DNA of 64,000 nucleotides from Nitrospirales bacterium (GTDB lineage: Bacteria; Nitrospirota; Nitrospiria; Nitrospirales; UBA8639), in assembly GCA_022828225.1 (NCBI GenBank), contig JAJEJG010000023.1, forward strand, positions 169,001 to 233,000, given 5' to 3'. Positions 9,201 through 18,931 of the stretch are shown here, in pieces (the stretch's first letter is position 1; every line of letters begins with the position of its first letter). The notes under the pieces are model-generated. The model saw only the letters and a program-made list of their open reading frames with translations, was not told where the DNA came from and ran no database searches. A program made the translations under genes and the position numbers.

Positions 9201-9533
9201 TCAAAGTACCTCGAGTTTGTCGGGTTTCTGCGAAACGGGCTTTTCGCGAAATTTCTTGACTTCCGTCGTCGCGGCCTTGAACGCGGAGCGAATGGCTTCC
9301 TCGAAACTCTTGGCTTCTTTTCGTGCCGTCACGGTATGACGTGGAGGAAGATTCAGCACAATCAGCGCTTCGGCGTTATCCTCTCCCTTTTTGTGGTGTG
9401 GGTTTTTGGTCAACGTGATGCGGGCGTGAGTGATGTTGTCATACTCGGTTTGCAGTGTGGTGATCCGGTCTCGGATTTCCTGTTTCCATCTCGGCGTCAT
9501 TCCGACGTTCCGGCTGTCAATTTTTACGTCCAT
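9201..9533 (-). CDS. Ribosome hibernation factor HPF/RaiA-family protein, 110 aa
   Basis: The N-terminal pattern DVKIDSRNVGMTPRWKQEIRDRI and the following beta-alpha segments match the HPF/YfiA (sigma-54 modulation) domain. The length corresponds to short HPF or RaiA without the C-terminal dimerisation domain. Family members bind the 30S decoding region in stationary phase and block translation. The gene precedes the RRM gene on the same strand at about 96 bases, possibly in one transcript. Confidence 0.88.
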   Translation of the reverse strand: MDVKIDSRNVGMTPRWKQEIRDRITTLQTEYDNITHARITLTKNPHHKKGEDNAEALIVLNLPPRHTVTARKEAKSFEEAIRSAFKAATTEVKKFREKPVSQKPDKLEVL

Positions 9534-9745
9534 CGGCCTCCTCCTTGCTCGGGTCCATCGCGATCACGAGTTTTAGAGACACCAATTACAAAATATTATC
9601 TCACGAATCCTCTCGTCTTGTCATGAGAGATTGCGTGCCGGAAGGATGAAAAATCATCGCAAACGCGAAAAATCATGTCATTTCAATCTTGTGTGATCCA
9701 AGCCACGTGAGGTACCATCGTCTCTTATTGCTTTAAGGAGGCATC

Positions 9746-10516
9746 ATGGAGAAAACCAAAGGGGCGGTTAAAGAGAAAAGCGGCGCGCTCGATCAGAATA
9801 TCGATCGGTTTCGTCAGCAAATTGCGAGCCTGAAGACGTTTATTATGGGAGGCTCATCCACGCAATCATCCATCGAAGAATTTGACTTGGCTATGGAGGA
9901 ACTCATTGCTGAAGTGTTGGGTAGTTCCTCGAGTATGTTGGAAGCCTATGAATATGCGCAGTTGGGAGAAGCGGGGGGACTCGTCAATATCTCGGACGAA
10001 GCTCCGGAGGGAGCGGGGCTGGATAATGAACGGGAAGCCCTGCGCCAACGGTTACGGGTATTGGAAAGTTGCATCGCGGATTTGGAGGCCCGGCGGGCTC
10101 AGGCCAGTGCCGGTCGACGCTCCCAGTCGACGGGCGGCCCTACCGTGAACGAATTTATGTCACGGTCAATTCGCTCCGTCCCGCATGACGCCACGCTACG
10201 GGAAGCCGGAGAGTCCTTGCAGAAGTGGAAAGTCGGCTCTCTGTTGGTCGAAGGCGGCGATGACTTCATCGGAAGTATTACGGAAACCGAATTGAGCCGG
10301 GAAGTGGTCGCCAACGGGGTCGATGCGGCGACAACGACCGTCAAAACCTGCATGCGGGAACCGCTTCTGACGATTGAAAGTAGTGAGCCGGTGGTGGCGG
10401 CCGTGCAGCTCATGAAAGAAAAAGCGACCCGTCACGTGTGCGTGACGGAAAGCGGCAAAATCATCGGCCTGATTTCCGTGTCGGATATTCTGCGCTACTA
10501 CTCCGGGGTGGCCTGA
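9746..10516 (+). CDS. CBS-domain protein with N-terminal coiled coil, 256 aa
   Basis: Residues 1-120 are helical and charged with no known domain. Residues 130-256 form a pair of CBS motifs, VNEFMSRSIRSVPHDATLREAGESL and VKTCMREPLLTIESSEPVVAAVQLM, each followed by a VxGxI-type strand. CBS pairs sense adenine nucleotides and regulate a partner. The start follows AAGGAGG with six bases of spacing. No enzyme or channel is fused, so it is a stand-alone regulator whose target is unknown. Confidence 0.88.
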   Translation: MEKTKGAVKEKSGALDQNIDRFRQQIASLKTFIMGGSSTQSSIEEFDLAMEELIAEVLGSSSSMLEAYEYAQLGEAGGLVNISDEAPEGAGLDNEREALRQRLRVLESCIADLEARRAQASAGRRSQSTGGPTVNEFMSRSIRSVPHDATLREAGESLQKWKVGSLLVEGGDDFIGSITETELSREVVANGVDAATTTVKTCMREPLLTIESSEPVVAAVQLMKEKATRHVCVTESGKIIGLISVSDILRYYSGVA

Positions 10517-10538
10517 CGCCGGATCACCCCGGGGCGTG

Positions 10539-12110
10539 TTACTTCCCCTTCTCGCGTATTGATTCGAGCATGCCGACGACCTCGGCGGGGTCAAACGGGT
10601 CGCCTGAGTGAAGCCTCAGGGTAGAGACTCGTTCGTCCGGCGCGAGCGGTTCCTGGTCCCGCTCCTGTTGTTCCAGGACGGACAGGTCGGCTTCCGAGAC
10701 GTCATCCGACGCGACGGTTCTCGCCGCGACCCGTTCGCGAAGAGTGGCCGGCTTGGCCTGCACGTCCAGTATCAGGAAGGGGACGTTCAACGAAGCCGTC
10801 AGCTTTTTAAACGCATCACGATGCTGCCGCTTCAAAAAGGTCGCATCCACGATGACCGGATATCCGAACAGCAGAAGTTGCCGCGCAAGGGTTTGCAGGC
10901 GGTGATAGGTTTTTCGCGTCGTTTCCGTTCCATACACGGCGTCCTTGATTTCCCCGGAACTCCGGTCCGACGGCGCTAAACCGAACAGGCGTTTGCGTTC
11001 GACGTCAGACCGGAGACGGATGGCACCAGTCTTTTCCAGCAACGTTTCCGAAACGGACGATTTCCCGGTTCCGGTGACTCCGTGCATGATGACGAGCCAC
11101 GCTGCTTGAGCCTCGGTCAAGTATTGGGCAGCCGAGAGATACCGAATGAAATCGTCCGCGTGGGACGAAATCCGCTGTTCTCGGACCTGGGCAAAAGCGA
11201 GTGCAGCAACCTTCACCCGGACGAGGGCCCGGTAGACTTGGTAAAAGGGGAGAAGTCCCAGGCCTTCATAGTCCCCCGTGAATTCGAGGTAGCGATTCAG
11301 GAATCGCCTTGCCAATGCCGGCTGCCCTCTGGCCCGGAAGTCCATCACCGTAAACGCCACGTCGTTGATGGCGTCGATCCATCGTAGCCGTTCACTGAAC
11401 TCGATGCCGTCGAATGCGATTATCCGATCGTCCAGAAGCACCAGATTGGCCAGGTGAAGATCACCATGGCACTCTCGAATGAACCCGCTCGCTTTGCGTT
11501 TTTCGAAATCACCGGCATGAGCCGCGTGGAAGCGAGTGAGCCAGTGCCGAAGTTGTTCCAGGGATGGGTGATATTCTGAAAAACGGCCATCAGAGGGGAT
11601 CTGTTCAAAGACTTCTGCGATGACTTGTGCTATCAATTCGGGACTTCCAAAGGAAGTCTCCCGTTCCGCTCCGGCCGCGTTGTGATGAAAGGTTGCGATA
11701 TCCCCGGCCAATCGGTCGATCTGTTCCGGTCGAACTTGGGCCAGCACGTGATCCAAGGTGGCATCGGCCATGAACTGGCGCATTTTTACGGCAAATTCGA
11801 AGGGTTCCCCTTGACCGTCGAACCGAGGGTGCTCGGGCGTTCCTGAAATGGGAAGCACGTCCACGTAGATATCCGGTGCCGACCGTTGGTTTAAGCGAAT
11901 CTCCTCATGGCAAAAGAATCGGCGTTGGGCGAGGGAAGAAAAATCCACGAACCCGAAATTAACGGGTTTTTTGATCTTATAAGCAAAGGGTCCGGTCAGC
12001 AGGACCCAGGAAATATGGGTTTCCCGAAGATCGAAATCGGTGACCGGATGAAGATACAGACTGGGATCCTGCAGGGCCAGAAGGAGTGTGGGCAGATCGT
12101 CGGTATTCAT
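10539..12110 (-). CDS. APH-like kinase fused to AAA (P-loop) ATPase, 523 aa
   Basis: The N-terminal half resembles aminoglycoside phosphotransferase/choline kinase enzymes: the catalytic loop HGDLHLANL lies near residue 218, with IAFDGIEF after it. The C-terminal half is a zeta-toxin/gluconokinase-like P-loop domain with the Walker A motif GVTGTGKS near residue 348. This APH-AAA arrangement is a widespread but functionally uncharacterised bacterial fusion. The 3' end converges on the CBS gene with 22 bases between stops. Confidence 0.85.
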   Translation of the reverse strand: MNTDDLPTLLLALQDPSLYLHPVTDFDLRETHISWVLLTGPFAYKIKKPVNFGFVDFSSLAQRRFFCHEEIRLNQRSAPDIYVDVLPISGTPEHPRFDGQGEPFEFAVKMRQFMADATLDHVLAQVRPEQIDRLAGDIATFHHNAAGAERETSFGSPELIAQVIAEVFEQIPSDGRFSEYHPSLEQLRHWLTRFHAAHAGDFEKRKASGFIRECHGDLHLANLVLLDDRIIAFDGIEFSERLRWIDAINDVAFTVMDFRARGQPALARRFLNRYLEFTGDYEGLGLLPFYQVYRALVRVKVAALAFAQVREQRISSHADDFIRYLSAAQYLTEAQAAWLVIMHGVTGTGKSSVSETLLEKTGAIRLRSDVERKRLFGLAPSDRSSGEIKDAVYGTETTRKTYHRLQTLARQLLLFGYPVIVDATFLKRQHRDAFKKLTASLNVPFLILDVQAKPATLRERVAARTVASDDVSEADLSVLEQQERDQEPLAPDERVSTLRLHSGDPFDPAEVVGMLESIREKGK

Positions 12111-12568
12111 GGTTCAGAAAGGGATGATGAGAAGAAACGGTACAATGAGAGGATGCCAACTTTTGATGGGTCTAACGGCCGATGCGTTTAGCAAAAATAA
12201 AGCCAAATGATCTTTCCCCAGAATCTGGGGATAACTTGGTGAAATTTTTTTTAGAATGGTTATTCCATGTCCATCTGATCATCAAGTGAGCAGATTGCAC
12301 ATTTTTTGTGCATTGTGGCGAATTATTTTTTTGTACTAAATATAGTGTACTTAAAATATCTACGTGTATTTGGAGTTATATTTCAAGATGTTATGAAGAT
12401 ATGACTGGAATGGGAAAGGAATTCCCGCATTGGTCGCTGACGTTGACCGGGAGTCATATGATTATCCACAAGGGCTGTTGACAAATAGCCGATTCAGCCG
12501 CGCAATTTAAGCATACGCAATCCATTTACAGGAAGCGTTGCTGTATCCGGAGGAATCACTTCTCGATC
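12111..12568. other. AT-rich intergenic region
   Basis: A 458-base stretch with no supported gene. The part from about 12240 to 12500 is clearly richer in A and T than its surroundings and contains a TGCAC/GTGCA inverted repeat around 12294-12314 with a T-rich loop. It probably contains the divergent promoters of the flanking genes; no specific boxes were assigned. Confidence 0.4.
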
Positions 12569-12940
12569 ATGCAGGGAATCTCCGCACTGGCCACGATCAT
12601 TTCGGTTTGCACTTTTTCGTTGACGTGCATTGTGGTGCTGTACCCTACCCTGTCACGCTTCAAAAGTCGATGGAAGGGAGTCGCATTCTATGGAAGTATT
12701 TCAGCGGGCACTTTATTGGTGGCGGCTCTGACTGCCCCTGATCCGGCTGTGCCCGACCCGGGCTGGTCCTGGGTTGATTGGACGGTGCTTGGTCTCGGTG
12801 TAGGGACCGGCATTGCCGTGGTCCTGAACCGTTCGGGGTGGCTTCGAAAGAATCAGGTTGACGGACGTGATAATGAAACGAAGAGCGAGAGGGGTGTGAA
12901 CAAAAAAGTCCGGGGTCGCGAAAAAAAGTCGGCCCGCTAG
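12569..12940 (+). CDS. Hypothetical membrane protein, 123 aa
   Basis: Three hydrophobic segments (about residues 3-25, 38-55 and 68-85) are followed by a highly basic, Lys/Arg-rich cytoplasmic-type tail of about 35 residues ending in REKKSAR. No family is recognised. An upstream GGAGG lies too far away to decide the start; an alternative start is possible at 12538 in another frame but is not supported. Confidence 0.5.
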   Translation: MQGISALATIISVCTFSLTCIVVLYPTLSRFKSRWKGVAFYGSISAGTLLVAALTAPDPAVPDPGWSWVDWTVLGLGVGTGIAVVLNRSGWLRKNQVDGRDNETKSERGVNKKVRGREKKSAR

Positions 12941-12985
12941 CGGACCTCCCTTCACGTGTCAGTCAAGTCCGGTGCCCGATCCTGC

Positions 12986-14035
12986 TCATGTCGGTGTGCC
13001 CAGGTTGTCTTGATCGTCGTCACGTCGAATCGCGCTCCTTGTCGAGATGATTCGATCCAGCGTTGTCCAGTCGATCGGCGGATAATCAGGCTGGAAGAGT
13101 TGGTTCAGGGTCAATTGCAGAAATCTCGGCAAAAAGGGATCCATGATGGTGGAATCATGCAACACGTCGCCATCATCTTCGATCCGGAAGTGATTTTCGA
13201 AGAGACCCCCGGTGAACCTTGTCTCGTCACGAGGTTCCAGTTGCAGCCTGAACCGGAGCGTCCCGGCGCGGACCTCAATGTAACGATGGCAGATCAGTTG
13301 GTCATATGGCACGAAAGAAGTAAATTCGTACCGGCCCAGCATCGACGACCTGAGCCGGATCGTTGTTCCTGACGGCAACACGCTCCGTTCTTCAAGCTCG
13401 GAGACGAATTGCACGTCATCGAAGGTCGCCTGGAACTCCGATGAAAAGTCACGATAGGTCGCCCAACCATCTTGGCCGAGGAGCTGTTGAATGATCGTCA
13501 GAATGTGCGACCATTCGTATCCCAGAACCCCGAAGTGGGAGTCGACAAATCGGCCCGCGTCAATGTCCGGCCGGCGATCCTTACTGAACTCAATCCGAAT
13601 CTGATCGACGTGCGCAATATCGTACCGCTCCAGCGCATTCACCATTTCCCTGACGGCGCGGGAATCGGCGTACTGTCTGTTGATCAGGACACGCGCCTCG
13701 CGGTGTTTCTTGAGAAGCGCTTGGAAAAGATCGACTTCAAAACTCAGGCAAGCCGGTTTCTCCACAATGACCCGTGCGCGTGGATTTCTCGACAGAATCG
13801 ACTCAAGGCTCTCGAAGTGTTTTTCCGTGGGCGTACAGATGCACCAGACTTGAACCCGATGGAAGAGGTCGCCGGGTACGTCACCCAACGCGGCATAGGG
13901 CCGGAGTTGCAGGTCGTCGGGCACCCGAGGGTCCACAATGACGAAACGGTCGGACAACGGGTCGAAAACCTTGCGGTAGATGTGACCCATCTTGCCGCAA
14001 CCGACGATCCCGATGAGTTCAAACTCCTTCTTCAC
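12986..14035 (-). CDS. Gfo/Idh/MocA-family NAD(P)-dependent oxidoreductase
   Basis: The 349-residue product has a Rossmann N-terminus (IGIVGCGKMGHIY) and the EKPACLSFE segment equivalent to the conserved EKP motif of this family. The C-terminal alpha/beta domain carries an H near SHILTIIQQLL, a plausible catalytic position. Family members act on sugars, inositols or cyclic substrates. The upstream enolase-superfamily gene on the same strand ends 82 bases before its start, suggesting a shared small-molecule pathway, unidentified. Confidence 0.82.
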   Translation of the reverse strand: MKKEFELIGIVGCGKMGHIYRKVFDPLSDRFVIVDPRVPDDLQLRPYAALGDVPGDLFHRVQVWCICTPTEKHFESLESILSRNPRARVIVEKPACLSFEVDLFQALLKKHREARVLINRQYADSRAVREMVNALERYDIAHVDQIRIEFSKDRRPDIDAGRFVDSHFGVLGYEWSHILTIIQQLLGQDGWATYRDFSSEFQATFDDVQFVSELEERSVLPSGTTIRLRSSMLGRYEFTSFVPYDQLICHRYIEVRAGTLRFRLQLEPRDETRFTGGLFENHFRIEDDGDVLHDSTIMDPFLPRFLQLTLNQLFQPDYPPIDWTTLDRIISTRSAIRRDDDQDNLGTPT

Positions 14036-14117
14036 AGCAGCCTGACGTCCTTCCGCCCCAGCGGGTCAGAGTGTTCCAACGACCGAACCGGGGTCCGTGC
14101 CGTTCGTGTCCGAATCC

Positions 14118-15494
14118 TTACCATGATGTTCTGGCGGGTTCGGATAATTGACGATCAATCTCGTGAATCCTGTACCCGAACCCGGGACCCCTGATTGTCC
14201 TGAGGTCGAGACACCCGCCCACCCGTTGATACAATCCCGGATGCACCCTGGCTTCGTCTGCGGACGCATCGGGATAAAACTGCATGGAGTTGGTCTCGAG
14301 GCCAAAGCCGGGGGACGCATGCGCCCCGAGTTGGGCGTGCGCGATTTGCGCAAGCATGGGGTTGGTCAGGTCCTGGGTCAACACCTCCAGGCCGTGGTGT
14401 TTCGCCCAACTCAGCGTCAAGAGCGCTTCTGTCTGGGTCTTACACGTTTTCACCACGACGCCCGAATACCCGAGTGTGCTCGCTTTTTCCATCACACGCC
14501 AGTCATGGGCGCTTTCATCCAGGACACATGGCGCCCACTTGGCGACGGCGGACACGTCCGTCCCGCGTTCCAGCAGTTCCGGCGCGAATGGCTCTTCTAG
14601 GTAACAAAGCGCGTCCAGGACGTCGGGCCGGTCCCGACAGACCCGCCCGAGCAGGTTTATAACGTACTGGGGGTCTGTCACCGTGCCATTGAAGTCCACC
14701 CCCAACTTCGTAACTCCGCGTGGCATCGAAACGTCGACCACGTTCATCACACGCTCATAATCCCACTCGAAATCAGTGCCGCTCAGCTTGATTTTCAGGC
14801 GACTCAACCGGTCTTTGCGTATCCATTCTTCCAGGGTCGCTGGAAGCCCTTTTCCTGCCTCATCCGAAGCCGTCGCCTCACCGGACAACGCGTCCAATCC
14901 CCCAACGGCATGCCACGCGGGAATCCTGCTTGCCCCGTACGAGAGAAAGTCGCTCGGGTACCGTCCTTTGAAGTCGGCCGCTTCAAGGTATGCGGCTAAA
15001 TCATCGGACATGTCGGAAGAGGAATAGCAGTCGTAGACCGGCCGGCCTGCGGCGTGGCCATACGCATCGTGGAGCGCGATATCGAAGGGCGCACAGCACA
15101 TCAATGCCGCCAGGTAAGGTAATTGGCTGTCCCTGCTTTGCCGCACATTGAACGAACCCAGTAACCCGGGCAACGTCTCGCGCAGGAATGCATGTCCGAG
15201 CGCCAGCGGGTGCCCCCCGGCGTCGACCGCCGACCATGCCTCCAGCACCTCACAGCAGAATTGTCGCAACGCCTCCTCGCGGTCCGGTAACGGCACGTCG
15301 CCGGGCCATGCCCATGGCGCGGAGAGCGGGGACTCCCCCCATCCGCGAAAGGGCCCCCGAGAGGCTTCCTCCACCTCACACATCACGCGGGCACACGTGA
15401 CCCGCTCGAGCGTCTCCTTACCGAATCGAAACGGCACCTGTGCCCGGACGTCGATGAAATAGAGGGCCAATCTGCTCGGACGAATCGCAATCAT
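14118..15494 (-). CDS. Enolase-superfamily (mandelate racemase/MLE-like) protein, 458 aa
   Basis: The TIM-barrel half has a base-like KIK motif (LKIKLSG, about residue 255) and three acidic metal ligands at barrel-strand ends: D in GVDFNG, E in YLEEPF and D/E in VLDESAH. A later KTCK segment provides the second lysine seen in MLE-type members. This is the muconate cycloisomerase/dipeptide epimerase branch, but the protein is longer than usual (typical lengths 350-400). It probably forms an operon with the following Gfo/Idh gene. Substrate unknown. Confidence 0.78.
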   Translation of the reverse strand: MIAIRPSRLALYFIDVRAQVPFRFGKETLERVTCARVMCEVEEASRGPFRGWGESPLSAPWAWPGDVPLPDREEALRQFCCEVLEAWSAVDAGGHPLALGHAFLRETLPGLLGSFNVRQSRDSQLPYLAALMCCAPFDIALHDAYGHAAGRPVYDCYSSSDMSDDLAAYLEAADFKGRYPSDFLSYGASRIPAWHAVGGLDALSGEATASDEAGKGLPATLEEWIRKDRLSRLKIKLSGTDFEWDYERVMNVVDVSMPRGVTKLGVDFNGTVTDPQYVINLLGRVCRDRPDVLDALCYLEEPFAPELLERGTDVSAVAKWAPCVLDESAHDWRVMEKASTLGYSGVVVKTCKTQTEALLTLSWAKHHGLEVLTQDLTNPMLAQIAHAQLGAHASPGFGLETNSMQFYPDASADEARVHPGLYQRVGGCLDLRTIRGPGFGYRIHEIDRQLSEPARTSW

Positions 15495-15612
15495 TTTTCC
15501 GGTCAGCTGAACGTCACTTCAGGATGGGGAAGCGGAGGGTTCCATCTTCAGGACGCGCCATGGTAGCCGGTCTGCTTTGACCCGTCAAAACCGCTTTGAT
15601 AGTTTTTGCGTC

Positions 15613-16224
15613 ATGCACAACGTTGACAACTGGAACCGGTTGTATCGAACACAGGGACATAGTCTGCCCTGGTGCGTAGAAACAATGCCGGCCTGGTTTA
15701 CGGAAGTCGTGCATTCCGGCTGGATGAACCCGTGCAAGGCGTTGGACGTGGGATGTGGGGTCGGCAATTATGCGTTCCACCTCGCGCAAAATGGATACGA
15801 GATTCTGTGTATCGACCATTCCGAGACGGCGATTGCGCTTGCGAAAGAAAAAAACAGCCATCCGTCTTTACGATTCGTGGTCGAAAGCACGGAAAACCTG
15901 AACGCCCTTGGAGAACAATTTGATTTGATCTATGACATCTCGTTACTCCATCATCTGGAACCCCGAAAGAGAGACGAGTACGCGTTTCACTTGTCATCAC
16001 TCCTCCATCCGGGCGGGAAATTAATGGTGTGCGTGTTCTGTGACGATGAAGAGCGGTTTGGAAAGACCAACAAGTTCATGAATCCGGTCACCGGTACCAT
16101 CACCTCCCTGTTATGGAAAGAGGAACTCGTGAATATGTTTGACCCGTATTTCACCTTCGACAAGCTGGAAAAGGTCCCCTTCGACAACTACCTGCGCAAT
16201 CTGTGTTTGATGAGAAAAAAATAG
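15613..16224 (+). CDS. Class I SAM-dependent methyltransferase, 203 aa
   Basis: Motif I is ALDVGCGVGNYAFHLA with the acidic CIDHS motif after it; the fold is that of small class I methyltransferases of the UbiE/Methyltransf_11/25 type. I chose the ATG at 15613; a TTG 36 bases upstream would add 12 residues. The gene is divergent from the enolase-superfamily gene. The substrate is not evident; a stop codon-adjacent perfect palindrome follows it. Confidence 0.85.
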   Translation: MHNVDNWNRLYRTQGHSLPWCVETMPAWFTEVVHSGWMNPCKALDVGCGVGNYAFHLAQNGYEILCIDHSETAIALAKEKNSHPSLRFVVESTENLNALGEQFDLIYDISLLHHLEPRKRDEYAFHLSSLLHPGGKLMVCVFCDDEERFGKTNKFMNPVTGTITSLLWKEELVNMFDPYFTFDKLEKVPFDNYLRNLCLMRKK

Positions 16225-16225
16225 G

Positions 16226-16251
16226 TAGGGAACAACGATCGTTGTTCCCTA
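16226..16251. repeat. Perfect 26-bp palindrome, dispersed family
   Basis: Core CAACGATCGTTG flanked by GGGAA and TTCCC arms and outer TA. It starts two bases after the methyltransferase stop codon. As a hairpin it could act as a terminator, but no T run follows. A near-identical copy lies at 62535-62562, a related one at 7481-7500, and a half copy at about 63758-63771. Confidence 0.75.
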
Positions 16252-16401
16252 TTCCCGGCCGTTTTCGCATCAACGGCAAGGCAATGTGACGACGAATCCA
16301 GTATACTTTTCATGGAAAGTCTCGAACAAAAATCCCCTCTCCAAACATCCCTCTCCCTTGATGGGAGAGGGCCAGGGTGAGGGTGCAGGGAGAGGACAAA
16401 G

Positions 16402-17091
16402 GTGAAGGTGATGTTTCGGCATTTCATGATTTGGACCATGGCGATGCTGTCGGTCTTGGCAATGGACTCACACGCTACGGCGTCGGAAACCCCGCCTCCG
16501 AGCCGGTTTCTTCACCAATCGATTCCCGTACTCGGGATGACGCTGGACAGGGCTCGACAACCCGCGGGCATCGTGACCTACGTCATGATTCACTTTCACC
16601 AACGATCCGATCACGATGGGCTCAAGGTCCATTTTCGGAAAGTCCCGGGCCGGTTCGGCCCCATTGCAAGAAAAGGCGTGGCAACCGCCATCGACCGCGT
16701 CGCAAAGTCCGCGAATTTGCAGGATGATTCGTGGACCGTGGTCTTGACGTTTCCTTACTCCGGGTTGACCTTGTATGGAGACAGCCTGTCGGCGATGGTG
16801 GCGTTAAGTGTCCTGGCGCTAGCCAAAAACGAAGCGATCGTCTATGGCCGAACGCTCACCGGAAGGATTACGGAGGACGGCCACATCGGGAAAGTCGCGG
16901 GCATCCCGTATAAAATTTCCGCAGCCTATTCGGAACGCCTGGACCGGGTCCTGATTCCTGACGAAGAGCATCCCGGCGATGGCGAATGGCGCACCCCTTT
17001 CCTCATGCACGTCTCACGGGTGGGGACGCTGGAAGCAGCCTATCAGGGCTTGACGGGTCGTTCCCTGTTTCCCAAGAAATCATTGAAATAA
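16402..17091 (+). CDS. Secreted Lon-like (S16) serine protease domain protein
   Basis: After a signal-peptide-like N-terminus (hydrophobic residues 8-25, cleavage near ATAS) the protein carries the proteolytic domain of Lon without an ATPase domain. The Ser of the Ser-Lys dyad lies in LYGDSLSAMVAL (about residue 133) and the Lys in GIPYKISAAY (about 173). The LTGRITEDGHIGKVAGI segment is typical of the Lon P-domain. The GTG at 16402 is preceded by GAGAGG; an ATG at 16411 would also do. Substrates in the envelope are unknown. Confidence 0.8.
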   Translation: MKVMFRHFMIWTMAMLSVLAMDSHATASETPPPSRFLHQSIPVLGMTLDRARQPAGIVTYVMIHFHQRSDHDGLKVHFRKVPGRFGPIARKGVATAIDRVAKSANLQDDSWTVVLTFPYSGLTLYGDSLSAMVALSVLALAKNEAIVYGRTLTGRITEDGHIGKVAGIPYKISAAYSERLDRVLIPDEEHPGDGEWRTPFLMHVSRVGTLEAAYQGLTGRSLFPKKSLK

Positions 17092-17191
17092 ACTCCGCTG
17101 TGCCTGACGGACGTTCCTGGTTTTCAATAAGTCGAATCTGCAAACGGAGACATTCGTGGTCGATGGTTTAGGTGAAAATGGAGGATGGCTT

Positions 17192-17938
17192 GTGGCAATC
17201 TTTGCGTTGTCTGTCATTGCTTTGCTCGGCCTGTCATTCATGACGCCCATAACCGGAATGAGTATGGAATTCGATCCTCTCGCGCATCCTTATCCCCGAC
17301 AAAGTGAACGGGATCAGATGGTGGCGGCGCAACTCCTCACGCGTGGGATCAGCGACCGAGCCGTCATTCGGGCCATGCGGGAAGTGCCTCGTCATGAATT
17401 CATGCCGGCCGAGGACGCAACCGAAGCCTATGACGACCATCCGGTACCGATCGGATTCGGCCAAACCATTTCACAGCCCTACATCGTGGCTTATATGACT
17501 GAAGCGCTGGGCCTGAACGGCGATGAACGCGTGTTGGAAATCGGTACGGGTTCGGGGTATCAATCCGCCGTCCTGGCAAAGCTGGGAGTGAAGGTGTTCA
17601 CCATTGAGATCGTCGAGGAACTCGCCCAACGCGCGCGCCACACGTTCGACAGGCTGGGCATTCCCCATATCACCAGCAAGGCGGGTGACGGATATCAGGG
17701 TTGGCCGGAGGCGGCGCCTTTTGACGCGATCATTCTCACGGCGGCTCCGGAACATATTCCCCAGCCATTGCTGGATCAGCTTGCGCCTGGGGGACGCATG
17801 ATTCTGCCCTTGGGGAAAACGCTGCAGAAACTGATCATTCTCACCAACACGTCGACGGGAATCCAGCGCAAGGAATCGTTGCCGGTCGCGTTTGTGCCGA
17901 TGACGGGAGAAGCGGAGACGCGCTCGCTGAATCAGTAG
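17192..17938 (+). CDS. pcm: Protein-L-isoaspartate O-methyltransferase with N-terminal signal/anchor
   Basis: The enzyme repairs isoaspartyl residues by methylation from SAM. Motif I is VLEIGTGSGYQSAVLA, and the family signature PxPIGFGQTISQPYIVAYM is intact. The N-terminus is unusual: MAIFALSVIALLGLSFM is a membrane anchor or signal peptide, so this copy may act in the periplasm. The GTG at 17192 has a strong GGAGG seven bases upstream; a second GTG at 17156 would add 12 residues. The GlcG/HbpS gene follows 33 bases later. Confidence 0.9.
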   Translation: MAIFALSVIALLGLSFMTPITGMSMEFDPLAHPYPRQSERDQMVAAQLLTRGISDRAVIRAMREVPRHEFMPAEDATEAYDDHPVPIGFGQTISQPYIVAYMTEALGLNGDERVLEIGTGSGYQSAVLAKLGVKVFTIEIVEELAQRARHTFDRLGIPHITSKAGDGYQGWPEAAPFDAIILTAAPEHIPQPLLDQLAPGGRMILPLGKTLQKLIILTNTSTGIQRKESLPVAFVPMTGEAETRSLNQ

Positions 17939-17971
17939 GGTTCCGGACATCCGCTCCAAACGAAAGGAAGT

Positions 17972-18622
17972 ATGGCAATGAATCAGACGAACCAATCGGG
18001 CCGATTGTCCGGCCTCAAACTCTATCTGATAGGGGCCATTGTATTAGGTGTGACAGCAGGCGGGCTTGTTCACGCCGAACCGTCACCCGGAGATGCGGTT
18101 GAATCATTGCTGAATATCAGCAAAATTCTCCGGGGAGGCGGTCAACCGGGAGGTACTCAACCTGAACCGTTACCCCGAGAAGCGGTGCTGCCCTTGGCGC
18201 TGGCTGAGCAAGCTGCGGCAGCCGGCTTGGTCAAATGCGAAAAAGACGGGTACAACGTCAGCGTCGCCGTGGCCGATCGGGGAGGGAATCTGAAGGTGTT
18301 GTTTCGCAGCGATGGGGCAGGCCCGCACACCACGGACAGCAGCTTTCGAAAAGCCTACACCGCCGCGAGTTTGCGACGCTCCACGCTGGAATTGGCCGAA
18401 CTCATCGCCAAGGTTCCCAGCATCCAGGCCTTGCGGGACATGAACGACAGGATTCTGATCCTCGGCGGGGGCTTGCCCATAGAACTCGAAGGCGAGGTCG
18501 TCGGTGGGATCGGCGTCGGCGGCGCCCCGGGCGGGCACCTGGATGAAGCCTGCGCCGCAGCCGGCCTCGCCAGTCTTGGGAAACCCCAAGCCCCCAAGCC
18601 CGCGAATGGGAGACAGGACTGA
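17972..18622 (+). CDS. GlcG/HbpS-family secreted haem-binding-like protein, 216 aa
   Basis: A signal peptide spans about residues 14-36 (AHAEP-like end). The mature part contains the GlcG/HbpS core: ALPLALAEQAAAAGLVKCEKDGYNVSVAVADRGGNLKVLFRSDGAG, then a glycine-rich loop GGGLPIELEGEVVGGIGVGGAPGG. Family members bind haem or small cofactors outside the cytoplasm. The closeness to the anchored Pcm suggests co-expression, although the functional link is unclear. Confidence 0.85.
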   Translation: MAMNQTNQSGRLSGLKLYLIGAIVLGVTAGGLVHAEPSPGDAVESLLNISKILRGGGQPGGTQPEPLPREAVLPLALAEQAAAAGLVKCEKDGYNVSVAVADRGGNLKVLFRSDGAGPHTTDSSFRKAYTAASLRRSTLELAELIAKVPSIQALRDMNDRILILGGGLPIELEGEVVGGIGVGGAPGGHLDEACAAAGLASLGKPQAPKPANGRQD

Positions 18623-18667
18623 GGCGCTCGATCAGACCGCATCGCTCAGGCAATATGGAGAATCATC

Positions 18668-18913
18668 ATGAAGGAAATTTCGCTATCAGAAGTCAAAGAT
18701 AACCTGTCGAAATACTTACGACTTGCTGAAAAAGAGAAAATCGTGATCACAAGGCACGGGAAACCGGCAGGCGCGTTGATCGGGTTTGAATCGGAAGATG
18801 AATGGTTCGATTATCGGCTGGAGCACGATCCTCGATTTCTCCAGCGCGTTGAGCAAGCCAGACGAAGTCTCCGAGCCGGATGTGGGATAAGGCTTGAAGA
18901 TAGCTTGAAATAA
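18668..18913 (+). CDS. Phd/YefM-family antitoxin, 81 aa
   Basis: The N-terminal ISLSEVKDNLSKYLRLAEKE-type pattern with ITRHGKPAGALIG is the Phd/YefM DNA-binding domain. The C-terminus (FLQRVEQARRSLRAGCGIRLED) is the disordered toxin-binding tail typical of partners of RelE or Doc. No RelE or Doc gene follows; instead a small protein and a PIN toxin follow 18 and 221 bases later, so it may be an orphan or part of a composite module. Confidence 0.85.
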   Translation: MKEISLSEVKDNLSKYLRLAEKEKIVITRHGKPAGALIGFESEDEWFDYRLEHDPRFLQRVEQARRSLRAGCGIRLEDSLK

Positions 18914-18931
18914 AACTAAGATTATCCTGCT